64,000 nt of DNA, taken from the NCBI GenBank assembly GCA_022925895.1, contig JAKSYS010000004.1, positions 338,768-402,767 of the forward strand. Reading direction: 5' to 3'. Below, one piece after another: positions 22,383 through 34,880 of this stretch (positions are counted from its first letter, which is position 1; each line of letters opens with the position of its first letter). A program made the position numbers and the translations under genes. The DNA is from Fragilaria crotonensis (Eukaryota; Bacillariophyta; Fragilariophyceae; Fragilariales; Fragilariaceae). Below the pieces are notes generated by a model that was not told the origin of the DNA, ran no database searches, and was given only the letters and a program-made list of their open reading frames with translations.

Positions 22383-23522
22383 CTATCCCTGCATGATTTC
22401 ATCACTACTAATACCACCGTTGCCACCATCGCCACCCCCTGGAATGTCAGAGGGCAAGTCACCATGAATTTGTGAAACGCACTTCCATTCCCCTTGAGGA
22501 TTGGACTTCCATAACTGGACCACACCTGCATCTCCACTAGTGGCAAGGACAGTCCCAGTGACATTCCATTGGCATTTCCAGGAGCCCTGTGACGGCAACA
22601 CCTGGGTGGAGGTCAACTCCAACTCCTCATCATCCAGGCGATTGAGTTGATACACCCGAAGAGGCCCACCCTGCTCCGTCGCGGCGATCCAATGAAAGCG
22701 ACGTCCCACATTGGGAGCCCATGCCACATCCAACACAGGACCAGCATGTTTGGGAAACTGCAACGACATTTGCGTCCACTGTCTCGATGCCGCAATGTAC
22801 CTCCAAATCGCCAAATGCGTGCTCCCACCCACCACCAAGGTGGGAGGTTCGAAACGTCCCGTGCACCAACTCAACGACGATATCCCCCCACTTCCCGAAA
22901 ACGCTTGGAAGCTCCCCTGCAGGGGCCACTGACTAAGATTCTGCAAATCCACAGCCTCATAGATCCGACAAATACCATCGGCACTGGCTGTGGCCAATTG
23001 CAGTCCGAAATGGCGAGGTGCGAATTCGACTCGAGTCACGTGCGTCCTCGCGTCCGTGAGATTCGTTCGGACCAGCCAGTGCGTCCCCTGTTCTTCCCAC
23101 ACCTTGACTTCACAATCGCTGCTACCGCAGGTCGCAACTAACGTTCCGAATTCGGCATGCGACCAACTCAAATGTGTGACTGCTCCACGATGGGCCTGGA
23201 AGTGAGATGCCACGGCCCATGTATTACTGGTATTGTTGTTATTGTTGTTGGTTGTGGTTCCGTCGTGTGCATGATCGCCATTGCTGGTAGTGGTAGTACT
23301 GCCACATGGTTGTAAATTCCAAATACGTACGTGACGATCACCACTGCAGGTGGCCATACGGCGACCGTAAATATCGAAACTGACGTGATGAATGTAATCG
23401 GAATGGAGGGACGAAAGAATCTGAGTCGAGGACTCGGTTCTCACTAGAACTTTGTTGTTGTCCGTCATGATAACATCGTTCTTGACACTGCCGTTACTAT
23501 CGGATGAGATCATTGAAGACAT
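22383..23522 (-). CDS. SEH1: Nucleoporin SEH1, WD40 propeller
   Basis: WD40 protein shared by the Nup107/Y complex of the nuclear pore and by the SEA/GATOR complex at the vacuole or lysosome. The intronless frame gives 379 residues from the ATG at 23522. Recognisable blades include IHHVSFDIYGRRMATCSGDR, HLSWSHAEFGTLVATCG, VTRVEFAPRHFGLQLATAS with DGICRIYEA and NLSQWPLQG, DVAWAPNVGR, and WNVTGTVLATSGDAGVVQLW. This follows SEH1 closely. An asparagine/threonine-rich insertion separates the first two blades. The frame is open 99 codons further upstream, but that part is low-complexity, GTAC-rich and unlike SEH1, so I start at 23522; 23468 is another candidate. The copy in duplication A is a remnant, so this is the functional gene. 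Confidence 0.92.
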   Translation of the reverse strand: MSSMISSDSNGSVKNDVIMTDNNKVLVRTESSTQILSSLHSDYIHHVSFDIYGRRMATCSGDRHVRIWNLQPCGSTTTTSNGDHAHDGTTTNNNNNNTSNTWAVASHFQAHRGAVTHLSWSHAEFGTLVATCGSSDCEVKVWEEQGTHWLVRTNLTDARTHVTRVEFAPRHFGLQLATASADGICRIYEAVDLQNLSQWPLQGSFQAFSGSGGISSLSWCTGRFEPPTLVVGGSTHLAIWRYIAASRQWTQMSLQFPKHAGPVLDVAWAPNVGRRFHWIAATEQGGPLRVYQLNRLDDEELELTSTQVLPSQGSWKCQWNVTGTVLATSGDAGVVQLWKSNPQGEWKCVSQIHGDLPSDIPGGGDGGNGGISSDEIMQG

Positions 23523-24153
23523 GATTAGACGTTGTATTCTTGATGATAACTTGATCAATACGCACACACTCGACTCCGGATGTGCTTGTTCAAATGATTC
23601 CATCCATGCAAATGCTGGATCGGGTTCTGTTTGACAGTAGGCACAGTACGTGTATGGGCTTTTAGGTTGCACTGCAACCAGTGTAACTCCAGTAGAGAAT
23701 TTACTGAATGTACTAAAGGTAGAGTACCCGATACTTGTGCCGTAATCCGTGATACTGGTACAACGGTACAAGTACTCTAACTTCAAAACCTGCAGTACTG
23801 GAGTAGCTATACCAAACACTATGCAATCAGCACACTAATGGTTGTACTCCTACTGCTACTACCTGGTAGCTGGTACCAATTCATTTGCATGAAACAGAGT
23901 GCTGAGTGGTGCCCGGGTGGCGGGTGGCGGGTGGCGGGTCGCGGTTCCTTACTACATCGTACCGGTTCCTGCCCGGGAGTGTGCGGAGAAGTATGCTGTA
24001 CCCATTCCGGAAGACCACCTGCACCGTAGACAATGATGTATCCCACATCGAAGGGATCTGAGGGTCTCAAGCCTGAACAACGTTGATGTGGCTCGCCTTC
24101 AATGTCCGTCCACAACCCACACCAACGGTCGCTTGCTTGCAGAGGCCATATCA
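23523..24153. other. SEH1 upstream region with G-rich heptamers
   Basis: Probable SEH1 promoter and leader, followed by the STAND B 3' flank. It contains three GTGGCGG heptamers at about 23915-23940, diverged in copy A (15886-15910), plus many GTAC words. The G-runs could form a quadruplex; this is inference. Confidence 0.5.
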
Positions 24154-27100
24154 TCAAACGTCGACGTCCCCCTTACAAGTTTCAACGATGGAATGGATTA
24201 GAGGGCCAGGTTTCGGCTTGGCTTCTATACTTCCCAGAGCACGTTCGCTTTGTTCGACCAACCAATCATGTCTCGCAATAGAACCACAGGTGTGCCAGAG
24301 CAGATCCAGCGCCTTTTGAAAATAAAAGGCAGCGTCATCGTAATTGCCAAGTCTGGCTTGAAAGAATCCTGCCCTCTCGAGGGCGTACGCTTCCGTGTGG
24401 GGGAAGCCCATCGCATTGAGCTTACCAATGGCAGTGTTATAGGCGGCAGAAACAGCACCGTGTTTTGCTGATTTTCGGACCGCCAAGTCCTCGGCATCCA
24501 AAAGTAACAGATAGGGCGGAGAATTCGGACAACCACGTGAAACGATGCTTGCAAGTCTCCTGCGAAACATTCGTGCCAGCTTGAGGTGCTTCCGTTTCCC
24601 ATTTTGTTGGTAGCAAGAATAAGATGCGATTCCACCAAAGAGGAAACTTGACGGTGTTCCGTAGCTGTAGAAGAAGGTCTTTCCCATCGACATCAACTCC
24701 ATCAAAATAGATTCAGCCATTAAGCAGAATCCGAAACAACATGCCAATATGGCCTTATAGTTCAAAGTCATCATCACGAGTATCCGATGGTTCGATGCCA
24801 GCGCTCGGCGAATATACGTTTCTTCATCCATAAATTCACCGGTAAGAATCGTCAACTCCTGCCAGCTCAGCGATCCATCATTCCGTAAGTTCAGGACGTA
24901 TTGAATGACTGGCTGCGTCCACATATCCATTGCCTCCTGAGAAGAATCACCTAATGACCGAGCATCTGCCCTCATGGTAGCTTCTAATTGCTCGAGATTC
25001 GTCCCCAGCACGGCTTGTGTGCCATACACCATCGCGAGGCAATAGCTCCCGAAAAGGACATCACCGACTTCAAACCCAATGCTTGCGGCTCGTCGTAGAA
25101 TCTCTGTCATACCCCGGAGTGACTCGTAGCGATGTATCAACAACGTAAGCGATAAGACAGTCGTGGCACATTCTGCATCTCTGACCTGCATTTTGTCCTG
25201 AAGGGCGAGGGCAAGCTTGCCGAATCTATATGCACCACGGAAGTTGCCACTGGAAAGCTGAGCAACACCGTAAATCGCTAACGCGCATGCCGAGTATGCG
25301 TTGAGTCCGCCATTGAGTGTCGATTGTAACGCCAAAAGAGCTGCGTAAACACCGAGATTCGCTTCATCCTTGAGGAAGCAGTAAGTGCACAAATTAACCA
25401 ATATCCGTGATGTGGCTGTCGCAACCTCGTCTTTCATTAAGGGCAAGCTCAAAATGTCGTCATCCGACTTCCGACCTAGCATCAACTTTACCTTGAAAAG
25501 TTTCGAACCGATGAGTCGAAAGGATGCCTTTCGTGGTACAATCATTCCCAAAGAAAACAGTGCACGATTGGCTGCAGCGATTGACGCCTCCATATCATTC
25601 TGCGACATGACGCATTCGACACCGATTAGCAGCGCATTGATCCTCATGCTGGTTGTCTTGGCGCGATGTAGAACTTCGTTCGTCATCTGCGTGCATGCGT
25701 CATGATTGCCAACGATAAGCTCCATCCTTGCAAGAGTCTCAGTCATTTCAAATGCCAAATCATAGAAATCAGTCCACTTTCGCGCATCAGCATCCAACAA
25801 AGATAGCCCACGGCGAAGTGCCGTGGCCGCATCAATAAATGCACTTTTTTCTTTGCAATACTTGGCTGCTTCAAGATGAAGGCGAGCCAACTCAATACGA
25901 TTCGCGTCGTGACGCACGAAATGAGGCGCATGAAAGAGGTGAACACATGCGCGATACCTGGATTCAACATCTCCGATAGCTAGCAACACGCTGCCAATCG
26001 CCGTATGAATTCGTCCTTCTCCTCCTCATTCATCAAGGATTGAAATGCAGTTTGGATAGTGTCGTGGCTGAATTGATACCCTTCTTTTGTCTTCTCGACA
26101 AACCCTCCGCGTACAGCGTCTTCTATTGCCGTCGCCACCGTCTGCAATGAAAACGTTTCACTAGAATGTAGTCTCTCGTCCGACTCGTCCTCGAATACCT
26201 GATCATCCAGGGACGACCTTACACGTACCACAAGATCCTCAGTGAAGCGATATCCAAGCAGAGAGGCGATCTTGAGACTTTCTTGAACCCGATTTGGGAG
26301 CGACTGGCCAGGATTTCTGCTAGAGTGATGGAGATCATGACTTCCTTTTGAATCTGGTCCACGTCAAACTCCCATGATCCCGTGTTCGAATTCTGCACCA
26401 GCAATCCCTCCCACTGAAGAAATTCGAGAAGCTTCATCACATGATACGGATTTCCCATCGTTTTCTTGGCAATGATGCTGCTCAACTCGTTTGTCGAATT
26501 GGATGATGATCCAATAATGCTGGAGATCAGCTCAAGAACACCCTCTGTCAAGATTATCCAGTGATAGATCCAAGGCGTCTCCGTTACTCTTCATCTGATC
26601 GAAGATATCAGCAACACTTGCAGACTCTTCGTCGCGGTAGGCCAGAATGATCATGATATTCGAAAGCTCTTGGTCATGAAGCAGAACCTCAATCAACTTT
26701 CTTGAGTCTTCGTCCATCCATTGAACGTCATCGATAAAGAGCACTATCGGATGCTCGTCGCAAGACACCGCTTGCAAAAAGGTTTTGATGGCTACCTTAA
26801 ACTTGGAATACGCTGCGACGTTTCTAACAGACACATCAGCGCCTCCGCCGTCCTCTCCACGTGCGTGATCAAGGAGGGGAGATAGATTGGAGATGCACTT
26901 CTCCAAAACACGTCCATTTTCAACTCCCAACTTTTGCTGAAACTGCATTCGTCTTTCTTCAGTAAAGTCTGGCGATTGAATGAGGAGATCGCACAAATCC
27001 GAAAGAGCTGCCATGATGGCGGAGTTTGGTTCTTGAACTGACGAATCTTGAAAATATTTTCCTGACGCAAAGAAGCCGTTGCTGTCAAATACCGGCTTTC

Positions 27101-27392
27101 GGAGGCGATCGACAAGCGATGTTTTTCCAGACCCAGTATCGCCATGGACGATAACTTTCGTCACTCTCTGGAGGTGATCATTGCTAGAAAATCGGGAATA
27201 CGCGTCCAGCAAAAGGTTTGACTCCCGATTCCGGCCGTACAGCACGACTTCATGAAGGACTGGCGAGACTTCCAACGCATCTTCACCCTCCTCGCTGCGA
27301 GGATTAAAGCTATCCGTGACAGAGCTCAAATCAACACTAGCCGCCGTGCTTTTTTCAAGCGGCACCTCTATAACACCACGACGAAGTGCCAT
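24154..27392 (-). pseudogene. STAND-type ATPase with TPR-like region, copy B (decaying paralogue)
   Basis: Paralogue of 16091-19341 with the same domain order: Walker A GDTGSGKTS, Walker B VLFIDDVQWMD, helical repeats, and the conserved end LLWHTCGSIARHDWLVEQS. The frame is continuous over the region where copy A is broken near 19165, but it breaks elsewhere: a 2-bp deletion near 26545, a 10-bp deletion near 26303-26310 (removing the LSLPIT part) and a 1-bp loss near 26017. The first two are not homopolymer changes, so real inactivation is likelier here than in copy A. Many differences between the copies are at third codon positions, which suggests that both were selected for some time after duplication. 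Confidence 0.75.
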
Positions 27393-28573
27393 GATGATTG
27401 ATTTGCGAAATCTAGGTTTAAGAAGCGGGAGGGTTTACCGCTTATTGTTGCGTTCGAACTTCGTGGAGTATTTGATGTATGCATACATTGTATTGGAATT
27501 CTTGTTTTTGCGAAGTACATTACATCTTGTACGAACATACATGTATTTCTTGTGTAATTTCATAACGTCGTTGGTCTTGGAACTTGGAACGTTGATTCTG
27601 GCACACGAGCGGCTTAAATGAACCGAATAAATGTTGAAACCGGAGTATTCCTTTTGCTTTTAGACATCGAAATCCATCTAAACAACACATTCTTCGCCAG
27701 GTAATGGACGATTGACTGTTAGCGCGAAGGTGCCCCTGTTCGTATGACAACTGACAACAGATATCCGTCGTAGACGTTGCATAGAGTAGAGAGTACTACC
27801 GGTAGAACATAGTAGATTGTGTTTTTATGATGCCACGATGCTTTAGCTGACACGAATGACCACTTCTCGAAGAATAAATGCGTATTTGTCATCATGTTCA
27901 CCAACACTATTTCCAAAAGGTCGATATATAGTAGAAGTAGCTATAATATGTATATATACGTATGACATCAATGACTCAGACATTTGAATGTCTTCTTCTA
28001 AAATATACGACAGTGGGAAAAACTATTACTGGAAAAACACCTTTTTTCGGATCAAGGAAGTTGTTTATTCTTTTAATGTATAAAAACAGTAAAAATAGGG
28101 TGATTTTTTGCATGAAAACACCTTTCTGTTTCTACGTGTACTGTACATTCTTACCGTACACTACAGTACGGCAAAATTCTATCACTGTAGTTGAGTTAGG
28201 GTACCAGGTAGCTAGTAGGCGCAGCTGCAGTTTTCAATATACCAGGTTGCAGACCTCATGTGTTGATAGCATTTTAAAGCAACCTGCACCTGCACAAGAC
28301 ATGACGACTTCCATCTTAAAGCCAAACATGGTGATCACTTCAAACTTGTTGCTTCCAAGTTGCTCTCCCAGCCACTTAAGCATAAAATCTTTTCAGAAAG
28401 CTGAATAGTACTCATTCTTCTTGCAAATAATCTGTGCTTGGCTTTGCAAGCATATGTGCAGCATAAGCAATCCAAGGACAGAATTCTTTCAATTTCTTAT
28501 TGACTTTCAAGCACTAGAGAATGTCAACAGATTCCACCAGAATCATGCAAGGAATGCTGCACTGGACATCATC
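27393..28573. other. Intergenic, start of gene-poor island
   Basis: The first ~200 bp may hold the STAND B promoter. Beyond about 27440 the similarity to copy A ends. No supported gene; only short frames. Confidence 0.45.
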
Positions 28574-28598
28574 TAACCTCCTAACCCCTAACTCTAAC
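28574..28598. repeat. Telomere-like CCCTAA variants
   Basis: Four degenerate CTAAC-type units (including one CTAACCCCTAA), close to the common eukaryotic telomere repeat TTAGGG read on the other strand. Confidence 0.6.
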
Positions 28599-28742
28599 AA
28601 TGTAGGTTTCGTAAAAACATCTTTCTGGAATTTTGGCCGGGAAGTGGCTTTAATCAAAAAACACTGAACAATTTTGCATAAAAACACCTCCTTGCCAGCC
28701 CTGGGAAAACCAACACCACTAGGATTTGTGGTGACCTCTAAG

Positions 28743-28761
28743 CCCTAACCCCTAACCCCTT
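28743..28761. repeat. Telomere-like CCCTAA repeat
   Basis: Three near-perfect CCCTAAC units, 145 bp from the similar tract at 28574. They are interstitial, in the middle of the window, and flank a short unique sequence. Confidence 0.65.
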
Positions 28762-31034
28762 GGCTTGCTGCTCTCCTGGATGCTACTACATGTCGTGAAT
28801 GGACTTAAGTCACAAGGAAGGCCAAGACTGGAAGGCCAAGACAAGAAGACCAGGATTACCTCCCAGCATGCAGGGATCTACACAGAGATCTCAAGAGGCA
28901 TCACATGTGAAAGAAATGGAGACCTTGCAGGATTAGAACCTACTGGGAAGGTATTTGAGGTAAGGTCTTTGGGATTAGTTTGTTGTGTGTAACCTACTCC
29001 TTTTTATGCTCTCGCTCATCAGTGATTGAATAATGACTTTACAAGTAGTTGAACAACCAAATTAAGCACATAACACAAGAATCTAGAAAGTGAGTTGAGG
29101 TCATCTACTGTCACATTTCAGCCAGGGCAGACAAGCATTTTTGAGGCTAGTGTAAAGAAAGTACAGAGCCGTGATTTAACAAAGATCCACATTCCACACC
29201 TTAAAACTTCACTTATCATCTATCCGTCAGCATCACAGTCTAGTATAGTGTGAATAGAATCATTAGAAGATTTAGGGTGGTACAGATAAGTATGTGTGAC
29301 ACTAAGTCATCACAATGTAAGACACTTTTTCAGCATATGGATCATCTGTCCGAATCTTTCTTCCCTCAAATTAACATTTCATTTTGGTTAACGTTTTAAA
29401 ACATCATTTCCTGCGTAAGGAACAGGGTAGTTTCTGGGCATACAACCAAAATTGACCATTTGTAATGTTAATTGCCACTTTCCACAAAATCAAGTAATAT
29501 CTGTAGCCGAATTGCACGAACGATCGCATTTTGTTTCATGAAGAATTTGTTATTGTGCAATTTCAAGCTCCAGAAGCATTCAATTGCTGCCTTTTAGTCT
29601 GATTTGTTGTACTCATCTGTTGTGGCAAACAATGCAAGGGAAGCAACAGTATCATGTCGCTCATGACTCCTAAAAAGCTTCCCCTCGTGCATGTTCTCCT
29701 CATGTTGATGATTCCATCAACAAGATCAGTTGATACTACCATGAATCTTACCCCGTACATGTGATTATATTTCTTTCTTCGTTGGAGGTACCGGTGTTGC
29801 GTGAACGCTTTCCTTATTCATTCAAGTCTGCGTCCGAAACCCCTTGGATCATCATCCAGAGTGTGATGGTGATTATCCAAATGCTTGTTTTGATCATGAT
29901 GACAATCCCATTGCATGTTTTGACGATGATGATTTGATTGAGCTCACCACTCCTGTTGACAACAATCTCTCAGTTACATTATCTTTGACCTAGATCAACC
30001 CTCTATCTTCCCCTTCAGCAGAGCAACTTAATCACAAATGGAATCTATCAAAGTATCCTCTCATAGAACTGTTCAGGTTGACCCACTCACCATGATGCTA
30101 AAGAAATCATTGGCTCCAATCACAGCATACTATTCACAGCAGATTATAAAATGGGTAGTTCACTTTCATTTTTTGCGATGGCTCCTGAACCGCACATTAG
30201 ATCCTGCTCCGACAAATGATGCTTATACTAGCCCCTGGTACCTTTGGAAACGGCTATTCTATTATTGCCGAAGATATCAGTCAAGTACTTCGATGTCAAA
30301 GCTATTTTCCAATCCTTTCTGACATGCCCCAAGTTGAATGTAGATGAAACCTTTTTCAAATCCTGTGTGATCCCTACTTTGGTGATTATTCTCCAAGCCA
30401 TCTTCTCATATCCTCAGAGATATCAAAAAGGGCAAACAAGCCAATCAAAGAGCACATGATAAACTCATAAAAAACCAATGGGATACTTCTCCCATGCATG
30501 CCTGCAATAGACAAACAAGACAGCATGCAACATAAGTGGCCGGGTAGCCTGCAGGTTGAACCAATCACAACTTCCTATGTTCTTTTGAGACATCCAATTG
30601 TGATACATGTTCTTCAAGTGCGGTATCAACGCAGAAAGTTCTTCCCACAATTGTCCAGGTCCCCCATCAAACAGGGATGTCAGCAATGCAGCACAGCATC
30701 TCAGTAATCAGCAGGATCATCTCCAGCCAGATTGACATAATCCTTTGTGGTGAATTCAAATATGTACTAGTATAAAGACAGGAAATTGGTCTTGCAGTGG
30801 ATTTGCCTGGGAGCTCGGGAATAATCCCCAATTTCATCTCATTCCCTTCATTGTTGGTGACATCAAAAGTCATGATCAGTTATGCGGTCACTACAGATGT
30901 TCACTCAAGAGTCAAGCAGCTTTGCCAATACTCTAAGTGCCCAGCCATGTTGTCCTTGTGTTCGAAGTTATGAGCATACGCTATTTGCCAGGCACCCCCT
31001 ATGCAATGTAGTCTCTTGAACTTTGCAACAATAT
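28762..31034. other. Decayed sequence, no recognised gene
   Basis: Only short, broken frames on both strands. The stretch 29850-30500 reads as fragments in alternating frames (for example DHDDNPIACFDDDDLIEL), suggesting an old mobile-element gene, but I cannot assign a family. Confidence 0.4.
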
Positions 31035-31180
31035 CTCAAGAATTCATTTGACAATGTCGTATTCGGTCTTAATGATAAGTGAGGCAGATTTGGGGCATGT
31101 CCTGCAGAGATCCTTCACCTTGTCCTGATTGGGTGGCTCCAAACTGTTTTGGCCTCTTCTTTTGACAGGCTTGGTGTACC
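31035..31180 (+). pseudogene. Possible transposase fragment with GACPAEILH block
   Basis: The frame containing FGACPAEILHLVLIGWLQ (from 31089) has a stop just upstream. A P-x-E/D-x-LH-x3-G block of this type occurs in several large transposase families such as the CACTA/Plavaka group. The evidence is one short motif, so the family is uncertain. Confidence 0.3.
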
Positions 31181-33949
31181 AGTCATGGTGCGTGTAAAGG
31201 AATACAATGCAGTTGCTTTGCATTCAGATCAGTCAGCATATCAAACGCAATACTAGCAATCTCGTGACTGCCCCTGACATTTTTTACAACGGGTTTACCC
31301 ACAATTACAATCCTTCATGGGAATGCGTATCGTAGTGATCTTACAGCGATGCAGCTCCTTTCTGTCCCACAACTTGCTTCTGCAAAATGAAGGAGCTAGA
31401 AGAGTTTGGTGACGTTAACTTTGTTGAGGATTGGCAGCAACATGTGTCTTTTCTTTTGGATTCGTAATCTTTGTAAAGCCAAAGAAATGCGATTTATTGC
31501 TTTCAAGGTTAACCAGTAACCAAAAGCCAATCCTCCACCTTTTCAATGTAAAAGGGGCTTTGCATGCCTCAATTACTTCATGAAAGGGATGTGGCTGGTG
31601 AAGACAGATCATACATACTAGTGCAACTTGTAGATCCCGGCTTGGTGGTTTTCATCGTGATGTATCTTCGGAAGGTTTTTGGCTGGTACATAGGAGGAGG
31701 ACTTCATTGCTGTTCAACATCCTTAGGCTTTTATCGCTCAACGGATGAAAGCAAGGCTGATACCAAAAGCAGGTGACGGCAATTCCAGAGATGAAGGCAA
31801 GGCTGTAGCTGGTGACACTTATTGATGCAGCTTACAGCATGACTATATTTCATCCACAGTCATGCTGATGACCAAACAGTAGATGTAATTTTCAATAGTA
31901 TCATGCTACCCAAGCTTTGAAACAGCCAACATCAGCACCTCCTCCTGTCCATTTTGATTGCCCACCACGTCCACGTCCATCATACAACTCGTGGCCTCCA
32001 AGGGAGCTTGCTTTCCTTTCAACCCCACCACGGCTTTCCAGGAAGCCCAGATTGAGTCTTCCAGTCCCATCTCCATCGTGATGATACTTCTGTCTGTTTT
32101 GATGGCCATCGTGACGTCCTCAACTTTGATTCAATGAAGATTACCAGCCAGCAGGTAATGATAACCAAATATTTGATCTAGATACCCTTCCTGTTGCTGG
32201 AAGTGCAAAATCATGTTGCTTCCATGTTGCCTTTGCAGAGTTCTTTTTGAATTCCATGTGACTTGCTGAAAGTGGCAGCATGGCGTTTCTTTCCCTACAT
32301 GTCCATTGATGCACTGTCAATATTGGCATGTTTCATATGTTGAACAAAATTGCCTTGCAAAGGCTTCTCTCAAAGACTCACTTTGGCGTGCAGAAGACAG
32401 CATTCCAATTGATATCAATCAATGATCAACATGATTGGTGCCTCAATGGTGCCACCTAGTTGTTGCAAATAAATGCAACATCACCTTTTATCTTGCGTAG
32501 CATCCAGAAAGCACACAATTGGGAAGGAATACTAATGCAGTCAGCTAATGCTAACTACTATAAAGCAACGATATTCACAACCATAATCCAAACCTGACCT
32601 CAAAATATGGACAAGATAGGTAACAAAATGCCACAGCCTGCCTCAATGAGATGCTACAGGTGTAGACCACTCGGAACATGCACGTGCTGCCTCCTGCTGG
32701 AAAACAACAAATGTCTGATAAAAGCCCCTCCAACATGATGAAAAGTCCTCTTCGTAAATCCGGTTTTGGAATGAATGATACCACATCTGCCGGCTTGGAC
32801 AATCCCGCGATTTGCGGTATACCAGGTACAAATCCATTCCTTCTCGTCCTCTTGCTTTGCATCAAAGCATGGAAGTCATTCATTGTTTACCGACAAGAAT
32901 GAGCAAACTCACCTCCACTCCAAAACTATTTGTACTAAGCAGAGGTCAGCCATGCAACTTGTGTCAATCATCCCTGGGGACACCCAATTTCAAGTTATGA
33001 TTCAGAGAGTTCTTCCTTTCACAATGCCACTATTCCCAGCAGAGGTAATCACGAATACACCTTTGTCTGCATGGAAAGCAACAGATGGGGCAGTGACATG
33101 CCCTGGTGATTCCCACAGCTGCATCAGCAGGGACTACTGCCAACAGGCAAGCATCATTTTCAGTTGCTGCAGAAGGCAAAGCTATCACTTGTTCATCCTC
33201 CTCTTGCAATGCCCGCGAAACCAAATGCTCCTTTGTGATGTTGCATCTGGTGAGCCACACCAGCAACAGTTAGTATCATCTCAAAGGCAATTTTGGTCAC
33301 AGCGGTGATGGCGTTTTGCAGCGGAGGCAGGAAGCAATGATAATGTGTATTGCCTCATCTTCCCTGACCAGCTGAAGTAACACCCATTGGAAAACATTTG
33401 ACCATACTGACCCATCCCTGAACTTCCCCTGCCCTTCCAACCATAATGCACTTTGCGATTTCGTAAGGGAGTGCTTTCAAGAAGGGAAGCGCATTCCCTC
33501 CCAACGATCGAAGGTGACAATCTGTTCTACAGCATTAAGAACACAACAATGGAAACGCCACCTTCCACACCGAGTAAACAGCTAATTGTATTATTACAAC
33601 TGCTTCATGTGGACGTTGTGACCTGGGATGATTGGCAGCTCCCTTCTTATCAAGGAGGCCAATTGATCTCATGATTCTTCTGGTTGGTAGAAGGTTTTAG
33701 AGTGCTTGACAAGCAACTGTGAAACTGTTTGTTTGTAAGCTTTCTGGCAATGCAAACTTGAGCTGCCTGCTGCAGGAGGAGGCAATGGGTCCTTGATGGT
33801 TGGTGAACCAAAATCTTCTGAAGACTTTGAGTCATCAATCTTCATTTTGCCCGTCATCACCATGAAACATACATGAAGAGTCAAAACGCCAAAGTTCCTC
33901 GAGAATACAAAGGCTGTCTCGAATATGTTCAGGTATGAGTTTTATTATG
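31181..33949. other. Decayed sequence, no recognised gene
   Basis: No frame longer than ~180 codons and no motif recognised. The base composition and TGATG/TTGATG-rich style match the neighbouring transposon remains. Confidence 0.4.
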
Positions 33950-34880
33950 TCCTCAAAATGAACTCTTCTGCACACTCTGCATCCATTACTCATCAGAACT
34001 TTTCAATATCAAGCAAGAGTTATGAAAGGCACAGCATGTTTTTCGCGCCTTTTCCATAGACTTATGACCATGATCTCAAATCCCGCTCTTTAACACCTGT
34101 CAAAAACCCTTGAGTATGCAAGATGTATAGTACTCAACATCATTTTGCATTCAATACTCCCTTGAGAATTATTGTGTTCTTGAATGATGCCATCATGATA
34201 GTGGACCAGTTAAGATACACATTCCCTCATTGGTCAAGCTAGCAGCTCAAATTCAACATCATCATAGAGTCAAATTTCGTGAATCCCTAGCACAAAGTCC
34301 TCATCAAACAGAACCATTGCCTTATCATTCCAATGTCCTGGATGACCAGTGGTGCTAAACATTTGCTGCCTTTCATTGATGGCAATGTTGCATGTTTGTG
34401 CTGTATTTTTGGGACTTAAATGAGACTTTTTCAATAAGTTGCTTGCTAGTACTACTTGCAGCACTTATCCATTGCAAGCAATTTGCATAGCAATCACTTG
34501 ATGCAACTGCACCATGGCATCAAGCAACAATATTGATTTGTGTGTTTGATTGTCAAACAAAGTCTCCTGCTCCATTGGCTTTACTACGTACCTGAATACA
34601 AATTCTCAATTCCGTAAGCAATACACACATTAAGAATTGATCGTGTACATTGGAACGGACTCCTCCTGTTGTGTTCTCCCACTAGTCATCACATGACCAT
34701 CCGCAACCAAGATATTGAAGCTCAGCCGAATCAGTATCTCCAAGAAAGGGGAGACACTTTCCCTGGTGGCATTTCTCAAATCCAAGCCAACAATGGTTAA
34801 AGTATATTGGGCATGCCTTTGCATTGCTTGGCCACCAGCCAGTTCCATGCATTGTGGGCACTGGATAAGGGAGGCAACCA
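33950..34880 (-). pseudogene. Harbinger-type transposase relic
   Basis: Minus-strand fragments match the plus-strand Harbinger transposase at the window end. MFSTTGHPGHWNDKAMVLFD (34270-34464) corresponds to ILHTTTGHPGRWNDKALIRFD there, and KTCCAFHNSCL near 34040 corresponds to TCCALHNHLL. Frames change several times, stops interrupt the reading and the first catalytic aspartate block is not recognisable. It is an old dead copy. Confidence 0.65.

Larger units (their letters stand above)
21719..27440. repeat. Segmental duplication, copy B
   Basis: Second copy of the eIF3f-tail/SEH1/STAND block. It is ~1.1 kb longer than copy A, mainly because SEH1 is complete here. The copies are in direct orientation and separated by ~2.3 kb of unrelated DNA. 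Confidence 0.88.

Noticed and set aside
23523-23819. 99-residue N-terminal extension of SEH1
   Set aside because: Low-complexity, GTAC-rich, unlike any SEH1; probably leader or promoter.
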